Under the pieces are notes generated by a model, which was given only the letters and a program-made list of their open reading frames with translations, had not been told where the DNA came from and ran no database searches. A DNA stretch of 64,000 nt from UBA2166 sp964463965 (lineage in GTDB: Bacteria; Nitrospirota; Nitrospiria; Nitrospirales; UBA2166). A program made the position numbers and the translations under genes. How positions within the stretch are numbered: position 1 is the stretch's first letter; every line of letters starts with the position of its first letter. Below, one piece after another: positions 34,022-42,772 of this stretch. Location: positions 1 to 64,000 of the forward strand of contig CAYXED010000008.1 in the NCBI GenBank assembly GCA_964463965.1, in the 5' to 3' direction.

Positions 34022-34966
34022 ATGACGTTTACTGCTCGTATTAAGCGTAAAGCTCATGCGCTTGGTTTTGATCAAGTAGGAGTGAGTCAGGTTGATGCGG
34101 CTATAGAACAAAATCAAAACGAAAAGCTTCGTGAGTGGCTGAGGCGGGGTTTTCACGGAGATATGCACTGGATGGAGAAAACTTGTGATAAGCGAGGGAA
34201 TATTCAAAAAGTATTTTCTGGTGTGAGGTCAGTGGTATCTGTAGCAATGAATTACTATACGGAGTATCTTCCTGATGAAAGAAAAGGTAAGGGACGGATT
34301 GCTCGATATGCTTGGGGTGATGATTATCACGATCTTATAAATAGTCGCTTACGGACACTTTCGACTTGGATTGATGCTGAAGCATCAAAAGAAGGTTTGA
34401 ATTGTCATTGTTTAGCATATGTAGATACGGGGCCAATTCTTGAAAAAGCATGGGCGCAGCGTTCGGGAATAGGGTGGATTGGAAAACACTCAAACTTGGT
34501 TTCTTCAGAGTATGGGTCTTGGTTGCTTTTGGGAGAAGTGTTAGTTAGTGCTGATTTAGAGCCAGATGCGCCGGCTCTTGATCAGTGTGGATCGTGTCGG
34601 TTGTGCATTGAGGTTTGCCCTACTGATGCAATACCAGAGCCCTATGTGCTTGATGCAACTAAATGCATAGCTTATTTAACTATTGAACATCGTGGTTCAA
34701 TTCCATCCATGTTTCATTCTGACATTGGAAACCGGATATTTGGATGTGATGATTGTTTGGATATTTGCCCGTATAACGAATATGTCACTTCAACGAAGGA
34801 GTTAGCTTTTACGCCTAGGTCTTATGCGTTAAGTCCTGATCTTGAGGAGCTTGGAGACCAAACAGAATTAGAGTTTCAAGAGGTATTTAGAAGAAGTCCT
34901 TTGAAAAGGGCAAAGTATGATGGGTTGCAACGCAACATAAAAATTTCAAAAAATAATAGTAAGTGA
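34022..34966 (+). CDS. queG: Epoxyqueuosine reductase
   Basis: QueG (314 residues) uses cobalamin and two 4Fe-4S clusters to reduce epoxyqueuosine to queuosine in tRNA, the final step of queuosine synthesis. The substrate segment VDTGPILEKAWAQRSGIGWIGKH carries the conserved Asp. Cluster cysteines are C189-x2-C192-x2-C195-x3-C199-P, and C242-x2-C245-x3-C249-P in FGCDDCLDICP. It is shorter than E. coli QueG because the C-terminal HEAT-like region is missing, as in many homologues. Its end abuts queE. Confidence 0.95.
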   Translation: MTFTARIKRKAHALGFDQVGVSQVDAAIEQNQNEKLREWLRRGFHGDMHWMEKTCDKRGNIQKVFSGVRSVVSVAMNYYTEYLPDERKGKGRIARYAWGDDYHDLINSRLRTLSTWIDAEASKEGLNCHCLAYVDTGPILEKAWAQRSGIGWIGKHSNLVSSEYGSWLLLGEVLVSADLEPDAPALDQCGSCRLCIEVCPTDAIPEPYVLDATKCIAYLTIEHRGSIPSMFHSDIGNRIFGCDDCLDICPYNEYVTSTKELAFTPRSYALSPDLEELGDQTELEFQEVFRRSPLKRAKYDGLQRNIKISKNNSK

Positions 34967-34971
34967 GCTTT

Positions 34972-35619
34972 ATGGAAGGTATCCTTCAGGTCTCTGAGAT
35001 TTATAAAAGTATTCAAGGAGAGTCAACTTATGCTGGCCTTCCCTGTGTTTTTGTTAGGCTGACTGGTTGTTCGCTGCGATGCTCATGGTGTGATACGACC
35101 CATGCTTTTCATGGAGGGTCTGCCATGACAATCCAGCAAATTTCCCAGAATATAAGTACCTATAATACGTCTTTAATCGAAATTACCGGAGGAGAACCTC
35201 TTGACCAGCCTGAAGCAATTCCACTCGTTAAGTTTTTATGTGATCAGGGGTATGATGTTCTTGTTGAGACAAGTGGGGCAATTGACATTACACCATTGGA
35301 CTCTAAAGCACATATTATTTTAGATCTGAAATGTCCCGGAAGTCATATGACCAGTCGAATGGAATGGAATAATCTAATGCATCTTAAGCCAAAGGATCAG
35401 GTGAAGTTTGTAATTTTAAATCGTTTTGACTATGAATGGGCACTGTCGATAATAAGTAAATATGCTTTAAATGATTTGTGCGAAATTTTATTTGCACCTG
35501 TTTTTGGAGAATTAGATCCAAAGGTTTTATGTGAGTGGGTATTGGGAGATAGCTTGCAAGTACGAGTACAGTTGCAACTTCATAAGTTTATCTGGGATTC
35601 CAATGCTCATGGTGTTTAA
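34972..35619 (+). CDS. queE: 7-carboxy-7-deazaguanine synthase
   Basis: QueE (215 residues) is a radical SAM enzyme that rearranges carboxytetrahydropterin to the deazaguanine precursor of queuosine. The family opening EIYKSIQGEST and the cluster motif C-SLR-C-SW-C (CX3CX2C) are present, then TGGEPLDQP. ATG 34972 is preferred, with AAGTGAG just upstream; a GTG at 34963 overlapping the queG stop by 4 bases is the alternative. Pairing with queG places early and late queuosine steps together. Confidence 0.94.
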   Translation: MEGILQVSEIYKSIQGESTYAGLPCVFVRLTGCSLRCSWCDTTHAFHGGSAMTIQQISQNISTYNTSLIEITGGEPLDQPEAIPLVKFLCDQGYDVLVETSGAIDITPLDSKAHIILDLKCPGSHMTSRMEWNNLMHLKPKDQVKFVILNRFDYEWALSIISKYALNDLCEILFAPVFGELDPKVLCEWVLGDSLQVRVQLQLHKFIWDSNAHGV

Positions 35620-35684
35620 AAACTCTATCTGTTAGAGGATATTGTATTTACATAGCTAATATGTGCACATAGGAGGATATTTAA

Positions 35685-37202
35685 GTGGCAACTAATATTA
35701 AGATCAAAGCTGGCTTTATTGAAGAACAATCAACAGAGGCAGTGGTTCTTATGCGTTATCAGGATGATACCAAGCTTGAAGAAAGCCTTTTCAGGCTTAA
35801 TCAGAAAATAAATGGTCGCTTGCGGTTGTATATGAGAAGTGGAGAATTTGAAGGGAAGCAGAATCAAGTTTCCATCTTACATATGACTGGGGAAGTAAAA
35901 CCAAGACGTATTATTTTTGTTGGTCTTGGAAAGAGACCTTCCATGTCCTTAGACTTGCTACGACAGGCAATGGGAACTGTTAGTAAATCGATTCGATCTC
36001 TTGGACTTACATCATTTACGATAATGATTTCTGACAGGTCTGTCGCGTCGGCAACGCTTGAAGAAACAAGTCAGGCAGTAATCGAGGGGTGTCTTCTCGG
36101 ACTCTATCAGTTTTTATATTATCGGCGGAAAGATCCTACAAAGATTCACACTATGCGGAATATCACCCTCCTAGTAGAGGATGTAAAAAAACTTCCTATG
36201 GTTCGCATAGGCGCTGGGCGCGGAGAAGTTATTTCTGATGCTGTAAATTCTGTGCGTGATCTTTGTAATCATCCTTCTAACGTTGTCACGCCTACAACGT
36301 TAGCTGCAGAAGCTAGGGAAATTTCAAAGTTAAAAGGTGTGAGATGCACTGTTTTAGATAAGGTGAAGGCAAAGAAACTTGGAATGGGTGCATATCTTGG
36401 TGTAGCAAAAGGCAGCCATGAAGCGCCTCAATTTATAGTGCTTGAGTATTTTGCTTCCACAAAACGATCTAAACCTATAGTCCTAGTTGGAAAGGCAGTA
36501 ACATTTGACACCGGAGGTATTTCTTTAAAGCCTGCTGACAATATGGAGCGGATGAAAGCTGATATGACTGGAGGTGCCATAGTCCTTCAATCCATACGCG
36601 CAGCTGCACGCCTTAAACTTCCAATTAATTTGGTTGCCATTGTTCCTGCTACGGAAAATATGCCAGGTGGTCAAGCAACTAAGCCAGGGGATATTCTGAC
36701 AAGTTTGTCAGGAAAAACAATTGAAGTCCTTAATACAGATGCAGAAGGCCGTCTAATTTTAGCGGATGGACTTGCCTATGCGTCTCGCTATAAGCCTGCT
36801 GTGGTCATTGATGTTGCGACACTCACAGGAGCTGTTTTTGTAGCATTGGGAAAACACGCTATTGGTTTGCTGGGAAATGACGATAGGCTTATTGAAAGAG
36901 TCAAAAAACTTGGCGATCGTGTTGGAGAGCGGGTTTGGCAGCTTCCCCTCTGGGATGAGTATAAGGAACAAGTTAAAAGTGATGTTGCAGATGTTCGTAA
37001 TATTGGTGGTCGAGGGGGAGGAACAATTACTGCTGCTGCTTTCTTAAGTCACTTTGTAGGAGATTACCCATGGGTGCATCTTGATATTGCAGGAACAGAT
37101 TGGGGGGAAGCTCCTCGAGCGTATATTCCTAAAGGGCCTACGGCAATTGGTGCACGTTTAGTTATTGAATTAATTCGTGACTTAGCGTTAAAAAAAATTT
37201 GA
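35685..37202 (+). CDS. pepA: Leucyl aminopeptidase (cytosol aminopeptidase, M17)
   Basis: PepA (505 residues) removes N-terminal residues from peptides using two metal ions. The metal and catalytic motifs are VGKAVTFDTGGISLKPADNM, then KADMTGGA, and the M17 signature NTDAEGRLILADGLAYA. The ~170-residue N-terminal domain is complete. The GTG start at 35685 is fixed by AGGAGGAT at 35671-35678. A role in DNA binding, known for E. coli PepA, cannot be judged. Confidence 0.96.
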   Translation: MATNIKIKAGFIEEQSTEAVVLMRYQDDTKLEESLFRLNQKINGRLRLYMRSGEFEGKQNQVSILHMTGEVKPRRIIFVGLGKRPSMSLDLLRQAMGTVSKSIRSLGLTSFTIMISDRSVASATLEETSQAVIEGCLLGLYQFLYYRRKDPTKIHTMRNITLLVEDVKKLPMVRIGAGRGEVISDAVNSVRDLCNHPSNVVTPTTLAAEAREISKLKGVRCTVLDKVKAKKLGMGAYLGVAKGSHEAPQFIVLEYFASTKRSKPIVLVGKAVTFDTGGISLKPADNMERMKADMTGGAIVLQSIRAAARLKLPINLVAIVPATENMPGGQATKPGDILTSLSGKTIEVLNTDAEGRLILADGLAYASRYKPAVVIDVATLTGAVFVALGKHAIGLLGNDDRLIERVKKLGDRVGERVWQLPLWDEYKEQVKSDVADVRNIGGRGGGTITAAAFLSHFVGDYPWVHLDIAGTDWGEAPRAYIPKGPTAIGARLVIELIRDLALKKI

Positions 37203-37278
37203 AATTTACGATTGTGGCTTGTCCATTCTAATGTTTAAGTTTTTGTGCTGATACTCATTGTGAGTTCTTTGTGTTCTG

Positions 37279-38355
37279 ATGACTTTACGAGAAAAAATTG
37301 GGCAGTTGTTCATTCTTGGGTTTCAAGGAACCTCTGTTTCAAAGGAGTTTTCCCATCTCCTTGCATTCTATAAACCAGCTGGGGTGATACTTTTTTCACG
37401 TAACCTTGATAATCCTTTTCAAGCTGCAACTCTTGCAAACGAACTTCAATCATATGCTTCTCAGGTTCCGCTATGGATATCGATTGATCATGAAGGGGGT
37501 AGTGTTTTTCGACTTCCAAATGGACTTACTCCTTTACCGAGTAGTGGGGAGCTTGGACGAAGAAACTCAGCAGAACTTGTTTCATCCGTGGCTACTATTG
37601 GAGCACGAGAGCTTAATGCAATTGGGGTAAATCTTAACTATGCCCCTGTGCTTGATTTAAATACAAATCCCAGTAACCCTATCATTGGTGAGAGAAGTTT
37701 TGGTGTTGATCTCGATATTGTCGTTCGTTTTTGTCGTGAAACCATTACAGCTTATGAGAAAAATAGAATTTTGGCATGTGGGAAGCATTTTCCTGGACAT
37801 GGGGATACTAATACAGATTCTCATTTACAGCTTCCTGTGATACTACACTCTGTTAAACAGCTTCATGCACGTGAATTGCAGCCATTTGTTCAGCTTATTG
37901 GACAAAACCTTTCGGCAATGATGACTGCACATGTGAAGTATAGTTTCTTAGACCCTGTTTATCCAGCGAGTCTGTCGTACCCAATTCAAACTGAGCTTCT
38001 TCGTAACCAACTCCAATTTAAAGGGTTAATTTTTAGTGATGATCTTGAAATGGCTGGAGTCACTAATCATGTTAATCTTTTAGATGCAGTGCTACTTGCA
38101 GTAGAAGCGGGGACAGACCATCTTCTCATTTGTCACACTGAAACTCAGCAAATAGGAGCTATGGAAAAACTTTATAAGGCTGTTGTTGATCAACATATTG
38201 CTGAATCTCGGATCGATGAATCACTTGACCGTATCATGCGATATAAAGAAAAATATCTCATGCCCTATACTCCAGTTGATCCTCATAAGGTAAATGATTG
38301 TGTTGGGCTATCTTCACATCGACAGATTGTTGAAACTGTAACTAAAACTTCGTGA
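37279..38355 (+). CDS. nagZ: Beta-N-acetylhexosaminidase (glycoside hydrolase family 3)
   Basis: A 358-residue GH3 enzyme that cleaves GlcNAc from anhydro-muropeptides during cell-wall recycling. The mobile-loop motif K169-H-F-P-G-H174-G-D176 carries the catalytic His/Asp pair, and SDD at 253-255 holds the nucleophile region. IDHEGGSVFRL and the APVLDLN segment are also family features. It lacks the C-terminal GH3 domain, as NagZ does. It ends within a few bases of the MFS gene, which could be coupled. Confidence 0.93.
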   Translation: MTLREKIGQLFILGFQGTSVSKEFSHLLAFYKPAGVILFSRNLDNPFQAATLANELQSYASQVPLWISIDHEGGSVFRLPNGLTPLPSSGELGRRNSAELVSSVATIGARELNAIGVNLNYAPVLDLNTNPSNPIIGERSFGVDLDIVVRFCRETITAYEKNRILACGKHFPGHGDTNTDSHLQLPVILHSVKQLHARELQPFVQLIGQNLSAMMTAHVKYSFLDPVYPASLSYPIQTELLRNQLQFKGLIFSDDLEMAGVTNHVNLLDAVLLAVEAGTDHLLICHTETQQIGAMEKLYKAVVDQHIAESRIDESLDRIMRYKEKYLMPYTPVDPHKVNDCVGLSSHRQIVETVTKTS

Positions 38356-38360
38356 TTTCA

Positions 38361-39665
38361 ATGTTACTCCCACGTGATACACCTCAAGCTAGTGGTTTTG
38401 ATAAGTCTTCTCGACGAGAGATACTAGCGTGGTGTTTTTTTGATTTTGCAAACTCCTCTTTTGCAATTCTAATTCTTACGCTTGGGTATAGTGTTTATTT
38501 TGTTAAAGTTGTTGCAAGCACATCAAACTACAATCCGGAGCAGCTCTGGAGTTGGGGTTATGCCTGTTCGATGTTTTTTGTTGCCTTGTCTGGGCCGCTT
38601 CTTGGAGCAGTGACTGATGTTACTGCTACAAAAAAACTCTGGCTTGGGTGGTGTACCGCTCTTTGCATTGTCAGTACTGCCAGTCTTTTTTTTGTTCTCC
38701 CTGGGGATATCTGGTTTGGACTCATTGTCTTTGCTTTAGCTAATATTGGATTTGATCTTGGCTTTATGCTCTACAGCGCATTCCTCGTCGAGATTTCAAG
38801 CCGGTCAAATATGGGTAGAATTTCTGGCTATGGATGGAGCTTTGGATATCTTGGAGGGCTCATTTCCCTATTATTAGCTTATCCATTACTTGTTGGAGGA
38901 TTTGATGAAGGGAATCGACTCAATTATCGGCTAAGCTTTGTATTAACTGCAGTATTTTTTTTCATAGCAAGTATTCCAACTTTTTTATATTTGCGTGAAC
39001 GTGCTGTTCCTCGTGTGCTCCAAAGAGACCAATCTCTTTTGACTCTTGGATTTAAGCAACTTAAGCAAACATATACTGAAATTAGGCGTTTCAAGGAACT
39101 CCTGAAATATTTGGGTGCTTACCTTATTTACACAGATGGTATAAATACGGTAATTCTTTTCGCAGGAATTTTTGCTACTCAAGTCCTTGGTTTTACCCCT
39201 GCAGACTTGATTGTTTATTTCCTGTGTGTACAGGTTTCTGCAGGTATTGGTGCGTATATTTCTGGAAGTCTTGTTGATCATTTTGGCCCACGAAAAATTA
39301 TTCTATTTACACTTGTCGTATGGATTGGAATATCTATTTCAGCATATTTTGTTAACACTGCGGAGCAATTTTATTTTTTGGGTATGGTGGCGGGTATGGC
39401 TTTAGGATCGAACCAATCTGCAAGTCGAGCGCTAATTGGATATTTTACGCCAAAAGAAAAAATTGGGGAATTTTTTGGATTTTTTGCTGTTAGTGGAAAA
39501 GTTGCAGCAATCATTGGACCTTTAATATATGGTCAGATTACTGCTTTTGCTGGTAATCAGCGACCAGCAGCCCTTTCCATGGCGATTTTTTTTCTAATTG
39601 GAATGCTAGTATTGTTTCAAATAAGTGAGCGTGATGGAATAAAAGCTGCACATCCTACTACCTAA
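38361..39665 (+). CDS. MFS transporter, Atg22/UMF1 family
   Basis: A 434-residue major-facilitator carrier with about 12 membrane helices. WCFFDFANSSFAILILTLGY near the N-terminus and the loop GYGWSFGYLGGL are hallmarks of the UMF1/Atg22 group, whose substrates in bacteria are unproven. The C-terminal half has GSNQSASRALIGYFTPKEKIGEFFGF, also typical. ATG 38361 is used; a GTG at 38352 overlapping the nagZ stop would add three residues. Next to nagZ it could move a cell-wall sugar or amino acid, but that is only a guess. Confidence 0.85.
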   Translation: MLLPRDTPQASGFDKSSRREILAWCFFDFANSSFAILILTLGYSVYFVKVVASTSNYNPEQLWSWGYACSMFFVALSGPLLGAVTDVTATKKLWLGWCTALCIVSTASLFFVLPGDIWFGLIVFALANIGFDLGFMLYSAFLVEISSRSNMGRISGYGWSFGYLGGLISLLLAYPLLVGGFDEGNRLNYRLSFVLTAVFFFIASIPTFLYLRERAVPRVLQRDQSLLTLGFKQLKQTYTEIRRFKELLKYLGAYLIYTDGINTVILFAGIFATQVLGFTPADLIVYFLCVQVSAGIGAYISGSLVDHFGPRKIILFTLVVWIGISISAYFVNTAEQFYFLGMVAGMALGSNQSASRALIGYFTPKEKIGEFFGFFAVSGKVAAIIGPLIYGQITAFAGNQRPAALSMAIFFLIGMLVLFQISERDGIKAAHPTT

Positions 39666-39679
39666 AATATCTGAATACT

Positions 39680-40654
39680 GTGAAACAAAAGATCAATATC
39701 GATTTGAAGAAATTACATCAATTAGGGAAGAGTTTTTCCAGGAAGAAATTTCCGCCTATTGCGAGACAATGGTGGCTTGCAATGCTTCTGAGTGTTTTTG
39801 TCACAGGATTGGGGCAATTATACAATGGGCAGTTAAAAAGAGGGATTATATTTTTTAGTGTGCTTTGGATACTTTACCTGATTTCACTCGCAGTTTTCCT
39901 CAATGATACACTCTCTTCACTTCCTACTATTTTTGTTCCATTTTTCACAATTTTTGTTGTCAGGGTTTATTCAATTATTGATGCGGGACTTGTATCAAGA
40001 AAAAGTTTAAGGGCGTTTTCTCCAAAACGATATAACCAATGGTGGGTTTACCTCAGTATCATTGTAATAGTTTTTTTTCTGGAAAGTTCTGCTAGTAATT
40101 GGGTGAATGGAAATATTGTACAAGCATATAATATTTCATCAGTTGCTATGGAGAAAACCTTAATCCAAGGTGACCGCATTTTGGTTAATAACCTTATTTA
40201 CTCTTTTGATATTCCCCAACCCTGGTCTTTCTTTCTTACCTCACGACGACCAGAGCGAGGAGATGTGGTTGTTTTACGCTACCCAAAAAACAAAACTACT
40301 GAACTGATTAGTCGTGTTATAGGAGAACCAGGCGATATCATTGAACTGAGAGATAAGGCGCTATATGTCAATAATGTCTTGATGAGCGAGGAGTATGTTC
40401 AGCATATTGACTCTCATGTCTTTCCTCCTGGGCAAGTTCCACGAGATACTTTTGGCCCGGTGACTGTCCCTCAGAGCTTCTATTTTGTTTTGGGTGACAA
40501 CCGGGACAACAGTTCTGATAGTAGGTTTTGGGGGTTTGTTTTAGGCAAAGAGATTACGGGTAAGGGTATTTGTATATATTGGGCTTCACCTGAAAATTCG
40601 ACAGCAACTAGCCGGTTGTTGCAAAGATTGTTTCGAGTAGGAGGAATTTTATAA
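39680..40654 (+). CDS. Signal peptidase I homologue lacking both catalytic residues, with N-terminal membrane domain
   Basis: A 324-residue S26-family protein. The fold motifs are clear: GDRILVNN (164-171), RGDVVVLRYP (about 193-202), RVIGEPGD (212-219) and GDNRDNSSDSRFWGF. Two catalytic positions are replaced. Where LepB has SxSMxPTL, this protein has S-S-V-A156-M-E-K-T-L, so the nucleophilic serine is alanine (GCT at 40145). Where LepB has IKR before xxGxPGD, it has I-S211-R, so the general-base lysine is serine (AGT at 40310). The N-terminal ~140 residues add about four membrane helices including GLGQLYNGQ, a TM2-like motif. It starts at GTG 39680, 14 bases after the MFS gene. It probably cannot cleave signal peptides; S. 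aureus SpsA is a known inactive paralogue of this kind. Confidence 0.8.
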   Translation: MKQKINIDLKKLHQLGKSFSRKKFPPIARQWWLAMLLSVFVTGLGQLYNGQLKRGIIFFSVLWILYLISLAVFLNDTLSSLPTIFVPFFTIFVVRVYSIIDAGLVSRKSLRAFSPKRYNQWWVYLSIIVIVFFLESSASNWVNGNIVQAYNISSVAMEKTLIQGDRILVNNLIYSFDIPQPWSFFLTSRRPERGDVVVLRYPKNKTTELISRVIGEPGDIIELRDKALYVNNVLMSEEYVQHIDSHVFPPGQVPRDTFGPVTVPQSFYFVLGDNRDNSSDSRFWGFVLGKEITGKGICIYWASPENSTATSRLLQRLFRVGGIL

Positions 40655-40660
40655 CTAATT

Positions 40661-40689
40661 TTGCATGAATTTATTAATGGCGCTATACT
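40661..40689 (+). promoter_or_regulatory. Candidate promoter of greA
   Basis: TTGCAT (40661-40666), a 17-base spacer and TATACT (40684-40689). The start would be near 40696, 31 bases ahead of the greA ATG. Confidence 0.45.
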
Positions 40690-40726
40690 CCGCTTTCTTT
40701 TGCTAGCTTCCTCGTAGGAGATATAT

Positions 40727-41203
40727 ATGAAATCGCCTATCACTCGAAAAGGCTATGCCACTTTACAGGCAGATTTAGATCGATTAATTAAAGAAGAGAG
40801 GCCTAGTGTTATTAAGGCTATTGCGGAAGCGCGGGCCCATGGGGATCTTTCAGAAAATGCTGAGTATGAGGCTGCAAAAGATAAGCAGAGTTTTGTTGAA
40901 GGAAAAATTCAGATGTTGCAGGCAAAACTGGGGGAACTTGAAATTATTGATCCTACAAAAGGCCCTAAAGATAAGATTGTTTTTGGAGCAACGGTCGCAC
41001 TTCAAGATGTTGATACTGAAGAAAAACGGCGTTACACACTAGTTGGGCAAGAGGAAAGTGACCTCAAGCAAGGGAAGATTTCTGTGCAATCTCCGGTAGG
41101 ACGTGCTTTAATTGGACATCGTGTTGGAGAAGAAGTTGTAATAACTACACCAGCAAAAACTGTGACATATGAAGTTCTAAATATCAACTTTGATGAAGCT
41201 TAA
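40727..41203 (+). CDS. greA: Transcription elongation factor GreA
   Basis: GreA (158 residues) enters the RNA polymerase secondary channel and stimulates cleavage of backtracked RNA. The N-terminal antiparallel coiled coil carries the acidic tip GDLSENAEYE (about 39-48), and the C-terminal domain has VQSPVGRALIGHRVGEEV. AGGAGA precedes ATG 40727. It has its own candidate promoter, and the following 235 bases contain only a gene remnant. Confidence 0.97.
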   Translation: MKSPITRKGYATLQADLDRLIKEERPSVIKAIAEARAHGDLSENAEYEAAKDKQSFVEGKIQMLQAKLGELEIIDPTKGPKDKIVFGATVALQDVDTEEKRRYTLVGQEESDLKQGKISVQSPVGRALIGHRVGEEVVITTPAKTVTYEVLNINFDEA

Positions 41204-41240
41204 ATTCTACTAATTCTACTATTCTGATGGGGCATGCTCC

Positions 41241-41381
41241 ATCCTCACCCATAATACCCTACTGACTGATTTTGGGGAAAACGACTTTTTTGTTGCTTCA
41301 ATTAAGGGAGTGATTCTTAGTATCAACTCCGATGTCACAATTGTTGATATCACAAAAGATTCTATTCTTGTGCAAGAGTGA
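41241..41381 (+). pseudogene. Remnant of a SAM hydroxide adenosyltransferase (DUF62 / chlorinase-like family)
   Basis: One frame between greA and the next gene reads a clear N-terminal fragment of the SAM-dependent hydroxide adenosyltransferase/chlorinase family: LLTDFGENDFFVASIKGV followed by ILSINSDVTIVDITKD. In intact members this is residues ~5-45, where TDFG binds the SAM ribose. Here there is no in-frame ATG, GTG or TTG at the front, a TGA stops the frame at 41379-41381, and none of the later family motifs (such as DPGVGT or PDNG) follows. It therefore looks like the decayed 5' end of a gene whose body has been deleted. Confidence 0.7.
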
Positions 41382-41438
41382 AAAATTGATCCTATACAAG
41401 CTCACGAGAATATTGCTTCTATTCGGGGTGCAATTTTA

Positions 41439-42161
41439 ATGGCAGAAAACTACTCTCTTTCAGTAAGTGAATTTAAGCGACGGGTTTTAGAGGGTGTTGC
41501 TCGAGCAGTACGTGAAGGGGTTGGAGTTTACTACTCCACAACTGAGGATGAATTTGCGGCAAGAGAATATGCAGGAGACTCTTCTCTTTGTATCAAAAAT
41601 GATCCTGCCAAACAACGTCACTTGCAAGCTACTGCCTTACGGAGGCAGTTATTGACAAAGGGGTATGTTGACTTTATGACGTCTGGACTGCACAAATTGA
41701 GTAAAGATCTTCTTCGGCTGAGGGAAGAAAATATTGAGAGTCCGCAAATACGAGCTAAGGCTAGGCAACTAGATGCCCTGACTATTCGTATACGAAAGGT
41801 TTTTGGTGAAGTTCAAGAAGAACATGGCGAGAAAAATAATTACTTAATAAGTTTAGGTTTCACAAATCAGGAGAAAAACAATAAATCTTCTAGAGTAACG
41901 CGCCAGATAATGGAAGAACCTGTAACCGAACTCGTAATTAATCTACTTGGAAGTACTTCAGATGTTATAGGGTTTGTGCAGCGTGTTATCAGTGTTCTTC
42001 CTGATGGAGCCCTTACCGAAGAAATTCTATTTACTGCCCTTGATAGTGTAACTACTGACCATGACCCTCCTGAGGTTGTGGATGAAATCCGGTGTGCTTT
42101 ACAAGTGGTATATGAGGGTTTTACTCAAGCTCCTGAGAGTGATTCTTTTAAATCCCCTTGA
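41439..42161 (+). CDS. Hypothetical protein, mainly helical
   Basis: I do not recognise this 240-residue protein. It has no signal peptide or membrane segment, is rich in charged residues and appears mostly alpha-helical, with a lysine/arginine-rich middle (LHKLSKDLLRLREEN, RAKARQLDALTIRIRK) and a helical acidic C-terminus. ATG 41439 has GGGGTG 8 bases upstream. Its frame continues, apart from one TGA, into the upstream SAM-hydrolase remnant, but the protein itself has no similarity to that family, so the two are likely unrelated. tatA follows after 103 bases. Confidence 0.6.
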   Translation: MAENYSLSVSEFKRRVLEGVARAVREGVGVYYSTTEDEFAAREYAGDSSLCIKNDPAKQRHLQATALRRQLLTKGYVDFMTSGLHKLSKDLLRLREENIESPQIRAKARQLDALTIRIRKVFGEVQEEHGEKNNYLISLGFTNQEKNNKSSRVTRQIMEEPVTELVINLLGSTSDVIGFVQRVISVLPDGALTEEILFTALDSVTTDHDPPEVVDEIRCALQVVYEGFTQAPESDSFKSP

Positions 42162-42191
42162 GGTATATCTATATGCGGATTTGCCTCTTTG

Positions 42192-42220
42192 TTGCTTTTC
42201 CTGTGGTACTAACTTATACT
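42192..42220 (+). promoter_or_regulatory. Candidate promoter of tatA
   Basis: TTGCTT (42192-42197), a 17-base spacer and TATACT (42215-42220), the same -10 as the greA promoter. The start would be near 42227. Confidence 0.4.
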
Positions 42221-42264
42221 TCGGAAAAGTTGTTCTTTTGATTTAGTCAGAGAGGGAGATTAAG

Positions 42265-42519
42265 ATGTTTGGGAGTTTAGGATTTACGGAACTTATACTA
42301 ATTCTTTTTATTGTTCTGGTGATATTTGGTGCCGGAAAACTCCCTCAGTTGGGTGAAGGGGTAGGCAAGGCCATTAAGGGATTTAAGCGATCCGTGCATG
42401 ACGAACAAGCAATTGATGTCAACGCCGATTCATCAGCTAGTGATGACAAGGTGGAGACACCATCTGATACGGCAGCCTCTCAGCAAGAGACTACCACGAC
42501 TACTTCGTCAAATACTTGA
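42265..42519 (+). CDS. tatA: Twin-arginine translocase subunit TatA/TatE
   Basis: An 84-residue TatA-type protein: short N-terminus with FGSLGFTE, one membrane helix (about 8-22), the hinge FGAGKLPQLGEG and an amphipathic helix KAIKGFKRSVHD, then an acidic Ser/Thr-rich tail. TatA oligomers form the pore for folded proteins with twin-arginine signals. AGGGAG lies before ATG 42265. tatB and tatC are not adjacent. Confidence 0.93.
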   Translation: MFGSLGFTELILILFIVLVIFGAGKLPQLGEGVGKAIKGFKRSVHDEQAIDVNADSSASDDKVETPSDTAASQQETTTTTSSNT

Positions 42520-42530
42520 TTTTCTACCAC

Positions 42531-42560
42531 TTGACCTGGCATTTTTAGTGCATAGGTCAA
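42531..42560. repeat. Inverted repeat after tatA
   Basis: TTGACCT (42531-42537) and AGGTCAA (42554-42560) form a perfect 7-bp inverted repeat with 16 bases between, inside which GCA and TGC can also pair. No T-run follows, so it is either a weak terminator for tatA or an operator. The remaining ~200 bases to the next gene show nothing else beyond the -10 element. Confidence 0.3.
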
Positions 42561-42761
42561 CTACTCGGTTTCAATCCACTATTTCAGTTTGATAGGGTAG
42601 TTGTTTGCGTGATACTAGCGCTACCTGTATTTCATTTCTTATACTTCTGTGAGTATTTGTTCATGAAGTGTATAACTCAAAACTATAACTGATTTTTAGT
42701 GTCATTGATGCTAGTTTTATCAAGCTTGATGAGGAGCAGTTAAGCTAACTTGTAACTTTAG

Positions 42762-42767
42762 TATAAT
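42762..42767 (+). promoter_or_regulatory. TATAAT element just before the RND adaptor gene
   Basis: A consensus -10 hexamer ends 5 bases before the ATG at 42773, so initiation from it would begin at or next to the start codon. No good -35 is visible. Confidence 0.25.
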
Positions 42768-42772
42768 ATTAT

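Noticed and set aside
42173..42241. 22-codon ORF just before tatA
   Set aside because: It overlaps the candidate tatA promoter, and no start signal is present.
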